A stretch of DNA of 64,000 bases from Sphingobacterium lactis (GCF_011046555.1 NZ_CP049246.1:496001-560000), one strand, 5' to 3'; counted from the stretch's first letter, positions 22,646 to 32,300 are shown. A program made the numbers and translations. Notes: generated from the letters alone by a model not told the origin.

Positions 22646-24628
22646 TTAATCATAGAATTTCCAGGAAACCCCGAACCTCAGGAATGCAGGGTTCATCGGG
22701 TAACGGCGTACCGTATAGTATCCCCTTGGTGAGATATGCTGATTGGCGAAGTTATAGCTCAAGAATAAATTCACGCGATCTATATTTCCAGTCAGCCAAA
22801 AATCAACAACCGGATAGGTCGAAAATTCCAGTCCTAAATTATCATTGTAAAACTGTCCGGCGTTGATGGCGTAGGATGGTGTTCTAAAAGGCGTATTGAA
22901 ACGTACATCCGTTCCGATACGGAAATCCATCACATTGTACAGTTTATTGGCATAGTACAGACTGTGCCAAGTGTATAACTCAGGTGTGGCTAATATATCC
23001 ATGGCATCCGATTTCTGGTAGACCACACGGTTGTCCAGGTGGAAGCGGCGGAACTTAAAATTTTGTGTTACGGTCAGTTTCAGCAAATTCAAGTTTCCGG
23101 CCTGTGCAGGCTCGATCATTTTGTTCAACAAAAAGCTATTATCCGGATTGTCAACTTCCTTGAAATAGGTGTAATTGTTGATCAGGAAATATTCCAGCTT
23201 TCCACTGAAGCCGATCTTGTCATTGGCATATTGGAAATTCAGGTTTTGGGTCTTTGTTTTTTCCAGATCGAAAGAATCTTCATTCCAGCTGTGGTACGAA
23301 AGGTTTGCGTTCTGGAAGATCATTTCCGGCGATTTATTCTGTGTGTAAGCGCCAATGCGCAACTTGCCGACTATGTCATTGATATGGATATCAGCGTAGG
23401 CTTCATAGAGAAAGTCACCGAAGTTCCGGCCTACGACGATCTGATTGGCCATTGCATTGACATCCACCTTATCCGAAAACTTATATCCTATGGCACCCTT
23501 CACCATACTGTTCTGAAAGAACTTGCTCATGGCACTATCGGCATACCAGATCAAATCATTCTGGAAGCCAAGTTCGACCTTCGCTTCATTCTTCAGGGTT
23601 TTCCCCCGCAGGTAAAAACTGTAGGTAAAATCATTGGATATCGTGGATATTTTCGTGGTATCATCCGTTCGGACGAGGTTGTTCATCGGGAAAGCATTGG
23701 CGATGTCCGCTTGATTCTTAAAGAAAATGTATTTCTGTTGGCGAAGGCGCGTGTTATGTGCAATGACATTCGTAGGGCGTATCTCGGCATCTGGGCCGTT
23801 ACCACTGACGGTATCGATACGTCCGAGGTAATAGGATTGCCTTACAAAGAATCCCATATCCTTCCATTTATTGAAAGGCCGATTGGCTTGCTGACCATCC
23901 AACCGTACGGGATAACTGGCCGGTGATTTATTGGATGAGGTGTCTCGGAAAAGGGTATCATTCAGGACAGAGCCGTTTTCCGTCGCATCCAATGTATTAA
24001 AATTGAAATTCGTCAGAAGGTTGTAACGCTTGTTCGGCGATTCATACCAAGCGAATACAGCTCCTTTACGATCACTATATTCCTGGTTGTTGTAATATCC
24101 ATCCGTATTGGTGGCGTGATATTCAGCACCGATATTCAGGTGGGGGTTAATATTCTGCGCAAGTTTGGCGCGGAAAACCTGATCATCAAAGAAAAAACCG
24201 ACCGCATACAGTTCCGAATAGCGCGCTCGCGCACGATAATATTGGATGGAGTCCGAGGTCAACAAGTAGCGCTCCAGTGCATGGTAACCCGACTGGAAAC
24301 CGATTGTCTTGTTGGGATTGAACAATAAATCTCGTGTGGCAAGACCATAGGAACCTAAGTTGATACTGGGATCCCAAGGCAGGTTTTGTTTGTTGTAATA
24401 TTGAAAGTTGACGTGTGAGGTATCGATTTGATAGGTCTTTGTACCTTTCTTCATCGTTGCCAAGTTCGTATAGCGAACATATTTAGCCGTAAAGATGACG
24501 GAATCTTTCTTGTTATCCTCAGCATTACGCGCAGAATCCAATGCCGAACTGAATTCATCCTCAGTCTGGGCGTATAGTTTAGGCAGAAGACTAAACATGA
24601 TCAATACAAACAGCAACCTCTTTAGCAT
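22646..24628 (-). CDS. Putative outer-membrane porin (Porin_10 type)
   Basis: 660 residues from the Met at 24628; the open frame starts earlier but the signal peptide MLKRLLFVLIMFSLLPKLYAQ begins here. The mature protein is rich in alternating aromatic/hydrophobic strands and ends in the aromatic WKFYD, as outer-membrane barrels do. Motifs such as GFFFDDQVFRAKLAQNINPHLNIGAEY fit the Bacteroidota putative porin family. Substrate unknown. It is 56 bp downstream of purine nucleoside phosphorylase and may be co-transcribed with it. Confidence 0.82.
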   Translation of the reverse strand: MLKRLLFVLIMFSLLPKLYAQTEDEFSSALDSARNAEDNKKDSVIFTAKYVRYTNLATMKKGTKTYQIDTSHVNFQYYNKQNLPWDPSINLGSYGLATRDLLFNPNKTIGFQSGYHALERYLLTSDSIQYYRARARYSELYAVGFFFDDQVFRAKLAQNINPHLNIGAEYHATNTDGYYNNQEYSDRKGAVFAWYESPNKRYNLLTNFNFNTLDATENGSVLNDTLFRDTSSNKSPASYPVRLDGQQANRPFNKWKDMGFFVRQSYYLGRIDTVSGNGPDAEIRPTNVIAHNTRLRQQKYIFFKNQADIANAFPMNNLVRTDDTTKISTISNDFTYSFYLRGKTLKNEAKVELGFQNDLIWYADSAMSKFFQNSMVKGAIGYKFSDKVDVNAMANQIVVGRNFGDFLYEAYADIHINDIVGKLRIGAYTQNKSPEMIFQNANLSYHSWNEDSFDLEKTKTQNLNFQYANDKIGFSGKLEYFLINNYTYFKEVDNPDNSFLLNKMIEPAQAGNLNLLKLTVTQNFKFRRFHLDNRVVYQKSDAMDILATPELYTWHSLYYANKLYNVMDFRIGTDVRFNTPFRTPSYAINAGQFYNDNLGLEFSTYPVVDFWLTGNIDRVNLFLSYNFANQHISPRGYYTVRRYPMNPAFLRFGVSWKFYD

Positions 24629-24684
24629 ACTCAATCTCAATCGGTATAATTTTATGCCTCCAAAAATAGCGCAAAAAACCAATA

Positions 24685-25491
24685 TTATTGCATGGCAATC
24701 AATTCTTTTAGAATACTTGTCATTTTAGGTTCAGCCTCTGTAGCCACCTCAACGATTTCCTTCAGTGAAACCGGACGCAAATCTGGGTGAAAACCCTCAT
24801 CGGTAATAACGGAAATCGCAAATACCGGTAGTCCCATGTGATTGGCGACAATGACTTCCGGAACGGTGCTCATACCGACAATATCGCCGCCGATAATACG
24901 CATATAACGATATTCTGCGCGGGTTTCCAGATTAGGGCCGGGTGCGGAGACATAAACCACCTTATGGGCACGGACGTGCAATTTGGCCGCAATGTCCAAG
25001 GCCTGTTCGATCATCTTGAAATTATAGGGCTGGCTCATATCCGGGAATCGCGGACCGAAATCTTCATCGTTGGAACCCCGTAACGGATTATCCGGCAAAA
25101 GGTTGATGTGATCCTCAATAATACCGATATCGCCTTTTTTAATGTCTGGGTTCAGCGAGCCCGAAGCATTGGATACGAAAAGCTTCTGGATGCCAAGTAC
25201 TTTCATTACCCGAACGGGAAAGGTGATCTCTGGCATATCATAGCCTTCATAGTAATGTAACCTTCCCTGCATGGCCACTACTTTGCGACCGTTCAACGTA
25301 CCGAATATCAATTTCCCGGAATGGAATTCCACCGTAGATATCGGAAAGTTTGGGATGTTTGAGTACATCATCTGATGCTCAATCTCGATTTCGTTGACGA
25401 GCTTGCCGAGGCCAGTTCCTAATATAATACCAAATTCGGGGGTGAAGTCGCCGATTTTGCGGCGTATAGCTTGAACTGCTGATTCAATCAT
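24685..25491 (-). CDS. punA: Purine nucleoside phosphorylase
   Basis: 268 residues. Family markers: IILGTGLGKLVNEI near the N-terminus (phosphate-binding), FHSGKLIFG, VVAMQGRLHYYEGYDM, LFVSNASGSLNPDIKKGD and VSAPGPNLETRAEYRYMR, then GMSTVPEVIVANHMGLPVFA. It cleaves inosine or guanosine with phosphate to base and ribose-1-phosphate in purine salvage. Length fits the trimeric class. The start codon directly follows the T tract of a strong hairpin (25500-25551), leaving no ordinary leader; see findings. Confidence 0.93.
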   Translation of the reverse strand: MIESAVQAIRRKIGDFTPEFGIILGTGLGKLVNEIEIEHQMMYSNIPNFPISTVEFHSGKLIFGTLNGRKVVAMQGRLHYYEGYDMPEITFPVRVMKVLGIQKLFVSNASGSLNPDIKKGDIGIIEDHINLLPDNPLRGSNDEDFGPRFPDMSQPYNFKMIEQALDIAAKLHVRAHKVVYVSAPGPNLETRAEYRYMRIIGGDIVGMSTVPEVIVANHMGLPVFAISVITDEGFHPDLRPVSLKEIVEVATEAEPKMTSILKELIAMQ

Positions 25492-25499
25492 AAAAAAAA

Positions 25500-25551
25500 T
25501 GTGTGCAAAAAAATCTGTTCACTCAAACTTAAGAGATTTTTTTTGCACACA
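25500..25551 (-). terminator. Strong hairpin between symporter gene and punA (terminator or attenuator)
   Basis: TGTGTGCAAAAAAATCT (25500-25516) pairs with AGATTTTTTTTGCACACA (25534-25551) over about 17 bp with one extra T. On the minus strand the hairpin is followed by eight T, immediately before the punA ATG at 25491. It can end transcripts coming from the symporter gene; transcripts entering punA from upstream would have to pass it. Confidence 0.75.
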
Positions 25552-25571
25552 CAAATTATGAATCGAGCAGG

Positions 25572-27080
25572 TTATGCACTATCGGTGGTGCTGATAACTT
25601 TCCCAGGGGAAGTTAACCACAACATGATAAATGTAATCAGGCCATTGTAGACGATCAGCTCAAAGCCAATCTTATAGGCTGTATGCGGTAATACATATTG
25701 CGTCAATAGGAAAATCAGGATCGGTGCGATAATACAGATGTAAAGCACCAAATTATCATTCACACGACGCTTGGTCAAAATACCGAATGAGAATAAACCC
25801 AATAGCGGACCATACGTATATCCAGCAATCTTGAAGATCGCAGAAACCACCGATTCATCATTGATAACATGGAACAACAGGATAACCATCAGCATCAATA
25901 CCGAGAATCCAAGGTGCACAAAATTACGTTGTTTGATCAACTTGGGATCATTCGGGTTTTCCTTTTTATTGAAGTTCAGGAAGTCGACACAATAGGAAGT
26001 GGTCAGCGCTGTCAAAGCAGAGTCGGTCGTTGCGAAGGTTGCAGCGGTCAATCCCATCATAAAGATAATTCCGGGTAGAATGGAAAGATGTCTTAATGCA
26101 ATTTCTGGATACAAGAAATCCGATTTACCAAGAGTAGCAATATCGATACCATTGGCATCGGCATAGAAATACAGCAATGCACCTACCGCCAGGAAGAACA
26201 AATTGATCACCACGAAGATCCCTGTAAAGGTCATCATGTTGGTTTGAGCTTCCTTGATGGTTTTCATGCTGAGGTTCTTCTGCATCAAATCCTGATCCAG
26301 ACCCGTCATCGCGATCGTCACGAAGATACCGCCAATGATATGCTTCCAGATGTTCCGTGGATCACCCAAAAGGTTTTCCCAGATGAAGACTTTGGAATAT
26401 GTACTTTCTTTCACTTTTTCGAAAGCTTCGCCCAGCGTCCAACCAAGGCCATCGGCCATAAAGTAGATGGAAAGCACCACGGCCAAAAGCAGGAACGTTG
26501 TCTGCAAAGTGTCGGTAATAATAATGGTCTTTAAGCCTCCTTTATTGGTGTATAACCAGATCAGCACCAAGCATACGGCGACGGTCAGGATAAAAGGGAC
26601 ACCCCAGGCGTCGAAAATATATCGCTGTAGCACGATGGCCACCAGGTAGAGCCTGAAAGCAGAGCCAATGGTCCTGGAGATCAGGAAAATCATCGCTCCG
26701 GATTTATAGCTCTTGAAACCCAGCCGTTCTTCTAGATAGGTATAGATGGAAGTGAGGTTCATGCGGTAGTACAGAGGCAAGAGCACATAGGCAATAATGA
26801 TAAAACCTATGGCGTTTCCGAGTACGAATTGAAAGTAACTGAAGTTATTGGGTTCCGTTAAACCGCCAGGGGTATTTCCGACATCACCGGGTACCGAGAT
26901 AAACGTTACGCCGGAAAGTGCCGTACCAATCATACCGAAGGCAACCATGTACCATTTGGCATTTCTATTGGCAACGAAGAATGTGGAATTGTCCGAAGAA
27001 TTCTTGGACGTAAAGTAGGCTACCCCCAATAGCACTGCAAAATAAACCACAATAAAGGTTAAAAGGATAATCGGTGACAT
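25572..27080 (-). CDS. Sodium:solute symporter (SSS family)
   Basis: 502 residues with about 13 hydrophobic segments. Family features: FTSKNSSDNSTFFVANRNAKWYM near residues 23-45, the GMIGTALSGVTFISVPG loop in TM2, and FMMGLTAATFATTDSALTALTTS in TM8, where sodium-binding serine and threonine residues lie. Such transporters carry sugars, amino sugars, sialic acid or amino acids with Na+ over the inner membrane. Located 12 bp downstream of murQ in the salvage operon, so MurNAc or a related amino sugar is a reasonable inferred substrate. Confidence 0.88.
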   Translation of the reverse strand: MSPIILLTFIVVYFAVLLGVAYFTSKNSSDNSTFFVANRNAKWYMVAFGMIGTALSGVTFISVPGDVGNTPGGLTEPNNFSYFQFVLGNAIGFIIIAYVLLPLYYRMNLTSIYTYLEERLGFKSYKSGAMIFLISRTIGSAFRLYLVAIVLQRYIFDAWGVPFILTVAVCLVLIWLYTNKGGLKTIIITDTLQTTFLLLAVVLSIYFMADGLGWTLGEAFEKVKESTYSKVFIWENLLGDPRNIWKHIIGGIFVTIAMTGLDQDLMQKNLSMKTIKEAQTNMMTFTGIFVVINLFFLAVGALLYFYADANGIDIATLGKSDFLYPEIALRHLSILPGIIFMMGLTAATFATTDSALTALTTSYCVDFLNFNKKENPNDPKLIKQRNFVHLGFSVLMLMVILLFHVINDESVVSAIFKIAGYTYGPLLGLFSFGILTKRRVNDNLVLYICIIAPILIFLLTQYVLPHTAYKIGFELIVYNGLITFIMLWLTSPGKVISTTDSA

Positions 27081-27092
27081 ATGACGTCTCTA

Positions 27093-27911
27093 TTATTTAC
27101 TGTTTTTCAGGTTATAATTATCGATTGCTTTACGCACATTGCCGAATTCCTCGATCAATGTGGTCGCTGTTTCTTCATCAGTACCGGTTTCTGCCATGAC
27201 CATGCGGACACCGCGTCCTACCAGTTTATGATTGGAAAGCTGCATATCAACCATTTTATTGCCTTTTACACGGCCCAATTGGATCATGACCGATGTGCTG
27301 ACCATATTCAGCACGAGTTTCTGTGCCGTCCCTGCTTTCATGCGGGTTGAACCTGTAACGAATTCTGGTCCGACGATCACTTCAATTGGATATTTTGCAC
27401 GAGCAGCTACTGGTGAATTGCCGTTGCAAACGATACATCCCGTTGCAATCCCTTTTGCATTCGCTTGATCCAGTCCGCCGATCACATACGGTGTTGTACC
27501 GGAAGCAGCAATACCGATCACGACATCCTGGTCATTGATCGCGTACTCTTCTAAATCTTTCCATGCTTGGTCAACATCATCCTCCGCGAACTCAACCGCT
27601 TTACGGATGGCTGTATCGCCTCCTGCTATCAAACCAATTACCCAGTCAAAAGGAACACCATAGGTTGGCGGACATTCCGACGCATCCAAGATCCCCAAAC
27701 GACCCGAAGTTCCGGCACCTATATAGAATAAGCGACCCCCGCCCTTCATGCGCTCAACGATAACATTGACTAAGGCCTCAATCTGCGGAATGACCTTCTC
27801 TACCGCCAACGGAACGGTCTTATCTTCATTATTGATGTTCGTTAAGATCTCTTGGACACTCATTTTGTCCAGATCTTGGTAATTGGAATCTTTCTCCGTT
27901 GTGTTAATCAT
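27093..27911 (-). CDS. murQ: N-acetylmuramic acid 6-phosphate etherase
   Basis: 272 residues from the Met at 27911 (MINTTEKDSNYQDLDKMS), which matches family N-termini; the frame is open 25 codons further. One SIS domain with GGRLFYIGAGTSGRLGILDA and SECPPTYG, the latter holding the catalytic Glu, and TGSTRMKAGTAQKLVLNM as the phosphosugar loop. It cleaves the lactyl ether of MurNAc-6-phosphate to GlcNAc-6-phosphate and D-lactate. NagA, encoded 14 kb away on the same strand, takes the next step. No MurNAc kinase is seen in the window. Confidence 0.92.
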   Translation of the reverse strand: MINTTEKDSNYQDLDKMSVQEILTNINNEDKTVPLAVEKVIPQIEALVNVIVERMKGGGRLFYIGAGTSGRLGILDASECPPTYGVPFDWVIGLIAGGDTAIRKAVEFAEDDVDQAWKDLEEYAINDQDVVIGIAASGTTPYVIGGLDQANAKGIATGCIVCNGNSPVAARAKYPIEVIVGPEFVTGSTRMKAGTAQKLVLNMVSTSVMIQLGRVKGNKMVDMQLSNHKLVGRGVRMVMAETGTDEETATTLIEEFGNVRKAIDNYNLKNSK

Positions 27912-27998
27912 AGCATTCAGCATTTGCAATACATTCAGTAACTTTTCCGTAAATATGCGACTTTTTGACAAAAAACGCAAAAACACGCATCCTTTATT

Positions 27999-28697
27999 TT
28001 AGAATTCGTTTAATGGCACGAATTTATAATTTTTATTCTTCAATAAGTCAATCAGTCTTTCCAACTGATTAAATAATTTATCCGTTCTTCTCGGATCTGT
28101 ACCTAAATGGATCAACACGATGTGTCCATTCAAGGAATTCCGCTCTTCAAAATCAAGCAGTTGCCTAATGATGGCCTCCGAGCTCAGGTATTTTTTGCCC
28201 ATTTGCGGATAGGTATAATCTGCTGGCGTCCTTAAACCAGGAGTGAAGTTGTAAAGTGTCAATCCAAGTTCGGATGTCCAATCCGCAATGGTTTGATTAT
28301 ACCACTCGTAAGGTGCAATAAACTCCTTGACATCGGCAATGCCGATCTTACTCAATTTCAACAGATTATCCTGAAGATCCTGTCTAAACTCCGCTTTTGT
28401 AACGAGCAGACTATCCCTATCCTCCCAAGGTGCATACAGCAGGTGCCTATCGGAATGCGGACCAATCAGATGCCCCTTATCGTATAATTTCTTGAGCAAT
28501 CGTGCAGACTTTCCATCTTCCAGAAACCGCCCCGTTACAAAAAAGCTTCCCTTAACCTTCGTTCTCTCCAGTACTTCCGCGATCGGTTGTAAGCCTTCCC
28601 GAAACTCATCTCCCGTAAAGACAAGACTAATCTGTCGCTGGCTTGCATCACCTTTGATGATAGCCCCATGGCTATCTTTTATTCTTTTTTTTTTGCT
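27999..28697 (-). pseudogene. CE4-type polysaccharide deacetylase, no usable ATG; possibly frameshifted from the GH9 gene
   Basis: The frame is open from a TGA at 28698 to a stop at 27999 and encodes about 230 residues of a NodB-type domain: ISLVFTGDEFREGLQPIAEVL carries the variant of the TFDD motif, VKGSFFVTGRF is the next strand, LIGPHSDRHLLY gives the HxxxH zinc pair, and HIVLIHLGTDPRRTDK the C-terminal part. There is no ATG or GTG before the domain; the first TTG is at 28499, inside it. The frame enters from the GH9 3' end, just after an A10 tract (28685-28694). With 11 A the GH9 and deacetylase frames would be one protein. It could instead be expressed by slippage or from ATA. Confidence 0.7.
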
Positions 28698-30466
28698 TCA
28701 TGTTCCTTTGCCGACAGCAAATAAATCAGTGAAGCTGTACCGTCCATGGTCGGTTCATTGGTGCTATAATCTCCAAAATCATCATGGTAAACCACCAAGT
28801 CACTTTGAAAATCAGCGTAAGCATCTTCTTTATATAATTTGATTCCGATCAGGTTTTTATAAATAGTTGAATATACCGGTCCATCGACCAATCCACCGTC
28901 AATTGGGTACCCGTGTAAATAAGTAAACGCTGAATGAGGGTCCTTTGGTGTATCGCCATGTGCCGGTAAACCATAAACCATACTTGTTCCCCAAGGATTC
29001 ACCCCAAATAGCCAGTCAATATTGGCTTGCTCCAATTCGGCATACGCTTCATCACCGCTGGCCTCCCGGTACCAAAGGCACTGGATAGCAAAGGATGTCG
29101 TCAAATTGTTGCTGCACCAGATGAATGGGACACCGCGATAGAACATATTTTCCTTTGCGCGTCCGTAAACTTCTTCAATGCCCTGTTTGTAATAGGCTAA
29201 AACTTCCTCACGTTGTTGTTTATCGGAAGTCTTTGCCAGTTCATAATGGCCGAGATTAATAAATGGATAATATTGATAATGATTTGCCGTATCGCGTATC
29301 ATCCACGGCGTAACTTTTTCTTGCCGTGCATATTCCATTGCTTTCTGGCGGTAGTCATCCTTACCATGCAAGCGAAACATGGTCGCTTCGGCAAGTTCCA
29401 TATCATCCACCCAATTGTCTTCCGCATAAATATAAGGTGATTTAACCGAAACTGTCTGCGTGACACCTGGTTTCTTGTATGCATATTGGTAAGCCGTTCC
29501 GGCCTTTTCCTTTAACAATGCAGCATAACCGCTATTCTGGTCCTTTAACAGATCATGCCCCAGACCAAAAGCGCTTACAAATTTAGCTGCCGTGGAGCTG
29601 GTTCCCGTTGTATTGTTCATGAACTTGCCGCGCTGTTGCGGATTTCCGTCGATGAAATAAACCGGGCGTTCATGCCCGCGGCCATAAACGGAATCCTGTC
29701 CGGGCAACCGCATCTTGGTGTGATCTCTATCATCAGCGATCTGATTGTACATAATATTTGGATCTGGATGCATCTTGAGCAACCAATCCAATCCCCAGAT
29801 GGCTTCATCCAACACATCAGCGATTCCATTCTTCCCATCCAATCCATTGGCCTGCTTCTCATCTCCGAATACGGATGGAAAATCCCGGTAGGCCGCCAAA
29901 AGATGGTATGTTGCATTCGCAGAGGTCGTGGCATACTGCAGGTAATCCGAAGCATCGTGCCATCCACCACCAACATCCACCCGGGTACTGTCCGGCAAAC
30001 CTACAGCACTGGCGTACATGGTAAAGCCATCATGGGTATGACAGCTATCCTGCAGGAAAGGGTTGAACAAGGTGCGTTGCTGCCGCATGTACCGCAACGT
30101 GAAATCCGCCGCACCGGCATAGGCATCAGCTGCTATTTTAAAAACAGGAGATGTTGTCCCGTCGTCAGCTCGCAGAAAAAATTCTCCTTTCCTGGAAAAA
30201 TTACTGAAATCCAAGCGATAGCCTTTTGTAAATGGGCCGTACTGCCCAAATGCTTTCCCCGATTTCCCTTTCAGAACAACTTTTTTTGTTCCCGCATCCA
30301 CTACAGCAAAGGAGCGGATACCTTTATCTTGTTTGGTCACCCAAACAGCCACTTTTTTGCCCTTGGGCAAATACCCCATTTGATTGATTCGGATCCAAGC
30401 ATTTTCCTGCGCAGCCAATTGCAACACAGAAAACAACAATAAAATAAACGAGAATAGGTTTTTCAT
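28679..30466 (-). CDS. Glycoside hydrolase family 9 protein, secreted
   Basis: 595 residues. Signal peptide MKNLFSFILLLFSVLQLAAQ, an N-terminal Ig-like CelD domain (IRINQMGYLPKGKKVAVWV), then the (alpha/alpha)6 barrel. The catalytic-base motif is GGWHDASDYLQY, and the C-terminal FGDYSTNEPTMDGTASLIYLL carries the catalytic Glu. GH9 enzymes are mostly endoglucanases; some cleave glucosamine-containing substrates. Here the neighbours (deacetylase, MurQ, NamZ, NagA) suggest an amino-sugar polymer rather than cellulose; that is inference. Starts 7 bp after the upstream gene ends. Its last codons run through the A10 tract shared with the deacetylase frame. Confidence 0.88.
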   Translation of the reverse strand: MKNLFSFILLLFSVLQLAAQENAWIRINQMGYLPKGKKVAVWVTKQDKGIRSFAVVDAGTKKVVLKGKSGKAFGQYGPFTKGYRLDFSNFSRKGEFFLRADDGTTSPVFKIAADAYAGAADFTLRYMRQQRTLFNPFLQDSCHTHDGFTMYASAVGLPDSTRVDVGGGWHDASDYLQYATTSANATYHLLAAYRDFPSVFGDEKQANGLDGKNGIADVLDEAIWGLDWLLKMHPDPNIMYNQIADDRDHTKMRLPGQDSVYGRGHERPVYFIDGNPQQRGKFMNNTTGTSSTAAKFVSAFGLGHDLLKDQNSGYAALLKEKAGTAYQYAYKKPGVTQTVSVKSPYIYAEDNWVDDMELAEATMFRLHGKDDYRQKAMEYARQEKVTPWMIRDTANHYQYYPFINLGHYELAKTSDKQQREEVLAYYKQGIEEVYGRAKENMFYRGVPFIWCSNNLTTSFAIQCLWYREASGDEAYAELEQANIDWLFGVNPWGTSMVYGLPAHGDTPKDPHSAFTYLHGYPIDGGLVDGPVYSTIYKNLIGIKLYKEDAYADFQSDLVVYHDDFGDYSTNEPTMDGTASLIYLLSAKEHEAKKKE

Positions 30467-30473
30467 AGTTGGT

Positions 30474-32300
30474 TTAGATGGTTAGGAGCATAATCTTGCC
30501 ATCCATTGTGCTGACAGCAATTTTATTTTTCAGCACCAGTGGTGGATTGATCAACGCATTGGATAGTTTATAGGTCCATACGACCTCCCCTGTTTTGCTA
30601 TCCACAGCCGTCATCACTCCCTTATCACTGGGTACAAAAGTATATTTTTTATCGGAATAGATTGCCGTTGGTGCCAATTCATAAGGCATCTTTAGTTTTG
30701 CTTTCCAGCTAACGTTCATATTTTCCGCTGTAACGGGCACCCCGATCAGTTCCCCGTCCATCGTCTTGGCATACACCATTTTCCCATCTTTGGATAACCC
30801 CATGGATTCCCGAACCCGGTAGGCATCCTGCTTTTCACGCCAGATGGTCTTTCCGGTTTTTAGGTCTATGGCTGTCATATAGCGATCCGGGGCAACGATA
30901 AAAACCCGATTGTTGCTGACAACGGGGTAACAGGCTGCTGCTGAGAACATGCGATTGGCGTGTCCATTGTGCCACTCCCATTGCAATTGTCCGGTACGTT
31001 GGTCAAGGGCATAAAAACCATTGCCCCAACTGCCAAAGATGACTTTATTGTCCGCAAGCGTAGGTAAGGTAGAGACGTAACCCTTCACGTGGTCAAAAGT
31101 CCAGACCACTTTGCCGGATCGCACATCGATGGCACGGAATACCCCGTCCGAAGCACCGATATACGCAATTCCTTTCGCTACTGCCGGTGATCCAAGTACA
31201 GCTTTGTCAGCGGCGACCTTCCACCGGAGCTTTCCTGTTCTGGCATCCAGACCATAGATAAAATGATCCGAAGAGCCAACAACAATCGTTCGTTTATGAT
31301 AGGCCGGGGTGGAATACACTTTTCCCCCTGTCTTGAAGCTCCATACTTTCTTCCCGCTTTTGAGGTCCAATGCATACACATCCCCTACTGTATTTGCGGT
31401 AAAGAGCAGCTTCCCATCCGTACTTATTCCTGCACCAATATCTCCGTAGTCGACATAGGACCAGGCTACTTTCGCCTTGCTGGTTTGGTTTACCCCAAAG
31501 TCTGGTCGCTTATAATTTATAGAGGAATCAATATCTTTTTTAAGGGCAATTTTCAGCCAATGGTTTTCAGTGAGGGTCTGTGGCTTCCGCACCTGGAAGA
31601 ATGCAGAATCTGCCGTCACCGTAATGATATTGTATCCACCTACGGAATCTTTCGCGCGCAGGTTTGATCTGCTCATGATTCCCTGTACCCCATCCCAGTC
31701 GTATAGCTTATTGCTGTGGCCATGTCCACAAAGGGCAAATTGGATATTCCTAGCTTTGATACGATCGATGTTTTCATACCAATTGTTCAGGGATGAATCC
31801 AACGGATAGTGGTTGATGGCGATCAAGGGTTTCGAAGGGTCAGCATGTACCTGGAAAATGGAGTCCATCCAGACCAAGTTTTCTCTTGGGATCTGCCCCG
31901 GACTCATGCGCATATTCGGCCCAGAGGTAGTTCCGATAAACTGGAAACCTTTATGTTCAAAGAAAAAGGTTTCTGCACCGAATACCTTACGGAAGCTGTT
32001 TGCTCCGCTTTCGGACCAATTGCTGTCGTGGTTTCCGGGAACCACATATAGCGGGAGATTCAAGCTATCAAGAATCTGCTTGGCCAATGCCAGTTCGGCA
32101 TCCGATCCAAATTCAGTCACATCACCTGAGAGGATGACGAAGTCAATATCCTGCTGGTGATTTAAGTCGAGAACAGTTCTCCGTAAATCATCAGCTCCGG
32201 TCGCTCCACCAACATGGGTATCTGTAACTTGGGCAAATTTGAACGTCTGTGCGCAAAGGGCAATTGGAAAGAGCAGTAGCAATAAAAAGATTTTCTTCAT
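30474..32300 (-). CDS. Metallophosphoesterase fused to PQQ-like beta-propeller, secreted
   Basis: 608 residues from the Met at 32300, where a signal peptide starts (MKKIFLLLLLFPIALCAQ). Residues 20-220 form a calcineurin-like phosphoesterase: FAQVTDTHVGG, FVILSGDVTEFG, YVVPGNHDSNW, AINHYPLD and LCGHGHSNKL supply the metal-binding Asp, His and Asn residues. From about residue 275 there are at least six PQQ-type repeats of the form VYALDLKSGKKVWSFKTGG, making a beta-propeller. Periplasmic or surface-exposed. Substrate unknown; encoded between SusD and GH9 in the salvage operon, it may dephosphorylate cell-wall or teichoic-type glycans. Confidence 0.85.
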   Translation of the reverse strand: MKKIFLLLLLFPIALCAQTFKFAQVTDTHVGGATGADDLRRTVLDLNHQQDIDFVILSGDVTEFGSDAELALAKQILDSLNLPLYVVPGNHDSNWSESGANSFRKVFGAETFFFEHKGFQFIGTTSGPNMRMSPGQIPRENLVWMDSIFQVHADPSKPLIAINHYPLDSSLNNWYENIDRIKARNIQFALCGHGHSNKLYDWDGVQGIMSRSNLRAKDSVGGYNIITVTADSAFFQVRKPQTLTENHWLKIALKKDIDSSINYKRPDFGVNQTSKAKVAWSYVDYGDIGAGISTDGKLLFTANTVGDVYALDLKSGKKVWSFKTGGKVYSTPAYHKRTIVVGSSDHFIYGLDARTGKLRWKVAADKAVLGSPAVAKGIAYIGASDGVFRAIDVRSGKVVWTFDHVKGYVSTLPTLADNKVIFGSWGNGFYALDQRTGQLQWEWHNGHANRMFSAAACYPVVSNNRVFIVAPDRYMTAIDLKTGKTIWREKQDAYRVRESMGLSKDGKMVYAKTMDGELIGVPVTAENMNVSWKAKLKMPYELAPTAIYSDKKYTFVPSDKGVMTAVDSKTGEVVWTYKLSNALINPPLVLKNKIAVSTMDGKIMLLTI

